Position numbers and translations under genes: made by a program
The notes under the pieces: generated by a model
Database searches by the model: none
Seen by the model: only the letters and a program-made list of their open reading frames with translations
Told to the model about the DNA's origin: nothing
In this document: one piece after another, positions 60,495 through 64,000 of the stretch
Position numbering within the stretch: the first letter of the stretch is position 1
Layout: each line of letters starts with the position of its first letter
Assembly (NCBI GenBank): GCA_946800325.1
Contig: OX326961.1
Span: forward strand, 7,914,655 to 7,978,654
DNA: 64,000 bases
Reading direction: 5' to 3'
Source of the DNA: Luzula sylvatica
Lineage: Eukaryota > Streptophyta > Magnoliopsida > Poales > Juncaceae

Positions 60495-61410
60495 GAGTTT
60501 CCTGTCAAAACTATAGTCCAAAACTTAGCTCCCGAACAGCCTCTATAAATGTTAGATTTAACAGAATCTGGTAAAATGACAAGTTTGCCCTCGGAGCCTC
60601 ATCCATTCACCTCAAGGTCTTCGTTCTGACTAGCTCCATTTTAATGGCGAGTCTCGCTCTAACTCCATTTAGCAGAAACCTTGTTTTAGTTCCATCTCAC
60701 TCTGGCTTTGTATCTCCATGTTGACGATCTTCTGACTCATCTACACTACACTGTGGCAAGCTCCATTGCATCACACGCTTCAATACACCACGGGATGGCA
60801 ATCCTCTTTATTTCTGAAGTTTATCGGTTTCTTTTGGTCTATTTGGTGATGGTTTAAGGCCAATTATACTTAATTGCGGTCAATTTGCTATAATTACGGT
60901 GGTATTATGGTTAATCATAAGTGTATTAAGGTCAATAAGTAATAATAATCGGGGGTGTTGGAATATCTATTTGGTTGTATCCCTTAATCTTAATTATGAT
61001 TTAGGGCTTAGTGTCTAATTGTGGTCAATATGTATCCATTTTGCTTAATCTCAGTCAGGTTGGGATCAGTACAGTTTCAGCCATTAGAAGCACGATGAGG
61101 TGCAGAGAAAGACTAAAAGTTTCGATAAACTAGGGAGAAATGGGTTTAGTTATAGTTTGTTGAAGAAGAAAGGGCATTTTGGTCAAATAATTTTAAAGCT
61201 AATGACTCAATGGAGTTTATAATTAAAAATCAAGTGAAAATTAACAGGTTTGGATATATCTGATATTATATAAGTTTCGAATGGGTAAGAATGACAATTT
61301 CCTAATTTTCAAAGGATAAATTTGATAAGAAATAATTTTTGAAAGGATAAATTTGATATTTACATTTTTTGAGAGACAAATTTGATATTTTCGATTTTTG
61401 TAGGGACCTT
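60495..61410. mobile_element. MULE-like element, ends approximate
   Basis: The left part has 'taacagaatctggtaaaatg' followed by 'acaagtttgccct', and the right part has 'aaatttgatatttacatttt' and 'agagacaaatttgatatttt' blocks. This is the ordered wording of the MULE-like termini at 41299 and 49049. The interior carries a short plastid-like ATG frame at 60644. Exact ends and TSD were not resolved. Confidence 0.4.
60644..60724 (+). other. Short frame resembling a plastid transit peptide start
   Basis: ATG at 60644 opens 26 codons, MASLALTPFSRNLVLVPSHS continuing to a stop at 60724. It is rich in Ser with few acids, like the first residues of plastid-targeted proteins. It sits in the leader-like interior of a MULE-like element, so it may be a captured first exon. 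Too short to be secure. Confidence 0.22.
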
Positions 61411-61757
61411 AATATATTGATCAAGCTCAATTTGATGGATACGGTTGATTGATGATGATGATATTTGAGTGTAGTTTGATGAGTGGAGGGTCTAATTTGA
61501 TAGGTTTAGTATTTAATTTGATCGTATTTGATTTTTTATGAATGTGAATTTTGTAATTGATAAAATAATTTGTTATTTTGTTAAGCAGAGGATAATGAAA
61601 GGTATGCTTTTTAAAATTTAAATACCCAAAACAAAAATTATCATATTTACTACTTTCAAAATTAAAAAAAATATATCAAATTAGAGAGCTTCCATAAATT
61701 TCATATTTTTGTGGAGATATTTATTGTACTTAGATATTCAAGTGAGCCACGTTGGGT

Positions 61758-62223
61758 AGGTTTGGTTTATTCGGATACCGAATCCAACCGGTCGAATTCA
61801 TTTAATTGATTCGATTTTTTGGTTTATTTGGTTCGGTTCGGTTCAAAAAATGATATTGTTTGATTTATTTGTTTCGGTTCGGTTCGGTTTTGATGTTCTG
61901 AAAACCAATTAAACCGAACCGGCCGAATAACATCTCATTTTTCGTAATTTTTCAATATGTTAATGTTAAAATATAAAAAATTGATACGATAATTCTATAA
62001 AATAATATAATTATATTTTATAATATGTTTTTATATTTTTTGATAAATAAAATATAATTATTTTGAACAATTTTATTTTATTTTAAAATTATAATGTTTC
62101 TTATTCGGTTCGATTTTTAATCGGTTCAAAAGTTAAAACGGTTCGGTTCGGTTTGAATTTAATTCGGTTCGATTTAAATCGGTTTGGCCTTATTCAGTTA
62201 GGTTTGAACCGAACTCATCCCTA
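61758..62223. mobile_element. hAT-like element with TTCGGTTCGG subterminal repeats
   Basis: The right end in reverse begins TAGGGATGAGTTCGGTT, a hAT-type terminus. The left end near 'taggtttggtttattcgg' is similar but less exact. Both ends are packed with 'ggttcggtt' and 'aaccgaacc' motifs around an AT-rich core. No 8-bp TSD was found with these boundaries, so the left limit is approximate. Confidence 0.6.
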
Positions 62224-63234
62224 TTCGAGCACATAAGTTTGTGGGCTTCAAATTTTTATCCGCCACATCTCATGAATATTTGAAGATCTTTTTGTAATAC
62301 AAACTTGTTGCGAAAACCTATTAATCCTCATTTATTGGAGTTTAATTTAATTAATTATTTAATAGTTTATTTAACATTAATTTTGTTTTATTTTTCAATA
62401 ATAAGTATATTATATATTTCTATTATTGGATTTTGATTTAATTTAAAAAATAATAATATTTTGTTGTTAATTTGTTTTGTTGATATATCATTGGTATTCC
62501 TTCAAAACAAACGAAATGAAAACAAGCATTTTTTTTTTGTAATATCTCTTATAATTTTTTGGAATGACACTCATCAAAACGGTCGCTTTGGTTTTTATAA
62601 ATTTGCCCAATACACATTTTTAATATATATATAAATATCAGCTAGTCGTTAATAAAAAAAAATATGAGTTATTAAACGACAAGACATAACAAAGTTAAAG
62701 AGTCGAGTTAACGAACTGGATTACAAATGACCATTAATTATACAAGGATATCGTTATTGCAAGAGCTAATATGATTTAATCAAGAACAAATTCAATTTTT
62801 TTTATCAAATGACCATTATACTCCTATTTATGATGATTGATATTTATTACAGATTTTTCCTTAAATCATTCAAAAAATTATTGTCATTCTATATGTGAAA
62901 AATATTATTTTCAACATTAGGAAAAACATTGTTCATCTATTTTTGTGAAATTTATTGTTTGTCCCTAAATTGCAAAGAAAGAAAAATATTTGTTTTGCTT
63001 GAATCTACTCTGCTGAACTGAATTCAGTTTGGGTTGTACATATAATAAATATAATTTCGTCATATTATGTAATTTTCAATTTATTTCTTAATTTTATATT
63101 AACTAGAATAAAAAATGTTTTTCTCAACTAATCTTTTTTCTTGGATTTTGATGCAAAATTGTTGCAAAAAAATATTTGTTCTTGGCTTTTCATATACATG
63201 ATAAATGGATTTGGCGATTTTGCATCCAAATTAG
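62224..63234. other. Unassigned AT-rich interval
   Basis: No supported gene or element seen. A short tandem 'atggatttggcgatttt' motif at 63205-63255 precedes the open frame that follows. Confidence 0.4.
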
Positions 63235-63630
63235 TGTGGATTTGGCGATTTCTCATCAAGTCAAAGGCGAAGGTCTGATGAAAATGACCGCGAATCTGCC
63301 ATCTGGTGGTTTCAATCGGAGCTTAACAGTGACAATCGACCTCACAAAAGCCAAACACGACAACAGTTACAGGAGGAAGATGAAAGAGAAATCTTTATTT
63401 ACAACAATCTAAGAGATCTTATTTACCTTGAAGAAGACGAATTGATCTCTTCTGATCAAAGGCTTTCAAGTGGAGATGTGCTTCAAATCACGGTGCCACA
63501 AGCCGAGGATCGATGCATCCAAGAGATTCCTCAAGGTTCAATTGAGCAAATTCTTCCAAATGCTAGTTTGAATCTTCGCTCTATGTGTGTTGAACGGCAA
63601 AATCAGAGAGAAGAAGAAGGAATTGGATGA
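63235..63630 (+). CDS. Unidentified open frame, probable exon or gene remnant
   Basis: This phase is open for 131 codons from just after an in-frame TAG (63232-63234) to TGA at 63628-63630. It has no obvious start ATG before 63442 (the frame from that ATG is 62 codons). The sequence is acidic and polar with protein-like composition: ESAIWWFQSELNSDN, EEDEREIFIYNNLRDLIYLE, DELISSDQRLSSGDVLQITV. 'CCAAATTAG|TG' immediately upstream could be a splice acceptor. Downstream DNA to about 63790 is GA-rich. No family is recognised. It could be an internal exon of a gene whose first part is lost. Confidence 0.35.
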   Translation, partial: CGFGDFSSSQRRRSDENDRESAIWWFQSELNSDNRPHKSQTRQQLQEEDEREIFIYNNLRDLIYLEEDELISSDQRLSSGDVLQITVPQAEDRCIQEIPQGSIEQILPNASLNLRSMCVERQNQREEEGIG

Positions 63631-64000
63631 TTTGAGAACTCGCTAGTTTTTAGCAATCTCTCTAGTTTCGAGATAGAGAGATTTGTTGGTGGTCGCATAG
63701 CAGGAGAAATTGTGTTTCGAGATTTGGAAAATGGTGTTTAGAGCGGCAGGAGAAAGGAGGAGACGATAGATAATGCATGAAGGATTAAAGCGGCTAAGAG
63801 AGAGAAGAAGGTCAAAACCTAGATTTTTATACTGAGGTTTTATTGGAATTGCATTATCCTATCTCAGTTTTTCCATCATGTCATTATCCTATTTTTCATT
63901 GGTATTTCATGGTACCAGAAAATTGAGGACAATGATAGATATGTTTGGTATATCCATGTTGGGTATTAGAAGTATTTTAAGCTTCAATTAGTATATGTTT
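63631..64000. other. Downstream flank to window end
   Basis: GA-rich then AT-rich sequence with a repeated 'cattatcctat' motif (63852 and 63882). No gene seen. Confidence 0.4.

Overview
The window reads as nuclear intergenic DNA from a flowering plant, probably a eudicot. It is strongly AT-rich and carries many GA microsatellites. It contains plant-type transposable elements of nearly every class: hAT, Mutator-like (MULE), Helitron, CACTA, an L1-type LINE, tRNA-derived SINEs and a solo LTR. I found no complete, intact host protein-coding gene and no rRNA or functional tRNA gene. What looks genic is fragmentary: a broken legumain/vacuolar processing enzyme (VPE) pseudogene on the minus strand (15.4-16.45 kb), a decayed FAR1-type transposase domain (11.78-11.96 kb), and several short first-exon-like or open segments that I cannot name.

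Layout. 1-655: right part of a MULE cut by the window edge. 700-920: hAT-like remnant. 1731-5445: three-level nest of hAT, MULE and a small MULE MITE, each with its own perfect target-site duplication (TSD). 5.6-5.8 kb: foldback. 6584-6844: MITE with a 9-bp TSD. 7389-9919: complete-looking Helitron with an internal 444-bp tandem duplication. 9951-13617: MULE carrying a nested hAT (10584-11733) and a FAR1 remnant. 14205-16450: the VPE pseudogene hit by two hAT elements. 17-31 kb: mostly unassigned AT-rich DNA with MULE-like ends, a Helitron 3' end (20253), degenerate short-motif elements, a MITE (28771-28938) and a CACTA end (31060). 31.5-32.0 kb: very GC-rich 30-bp minisatellite. 33.69 kb: minus-strand Helitron terminus. 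35054-35894 and 58075-58946: two apparently identical copies of one hAT family apart from a 31-bp indel. 38.9-39.6 kb: large AT-rich foldback. 41.3-49.05 kb: a second three-level nest (MULE-like element, then a 5'-truncated LINE, then a MULE). 49.4-55.3 kb: three diverged copies of a local repeat block, two SINEs, a short hAT copy and a perfect-TSD hAT (54036-54533). 60219-60417: solo LTR. 61.7-62.2 kb: hAT-like remnant. 63235-63630: an unidentified 131-codon open frame near the right edge.

The main theme is layered insertion. Most unique sequence can be assigned to elements by matching terminal inverted repeats (TIRs) with exact 8-bp (hAT) or 9-10-bp (MULE) direct repeats. Several hAT families share one architecture, short motifs reiterated inside the TIRs, but each family uses a different motif. 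All calls come from reading the sequence by eye; no alignment or database search was run.
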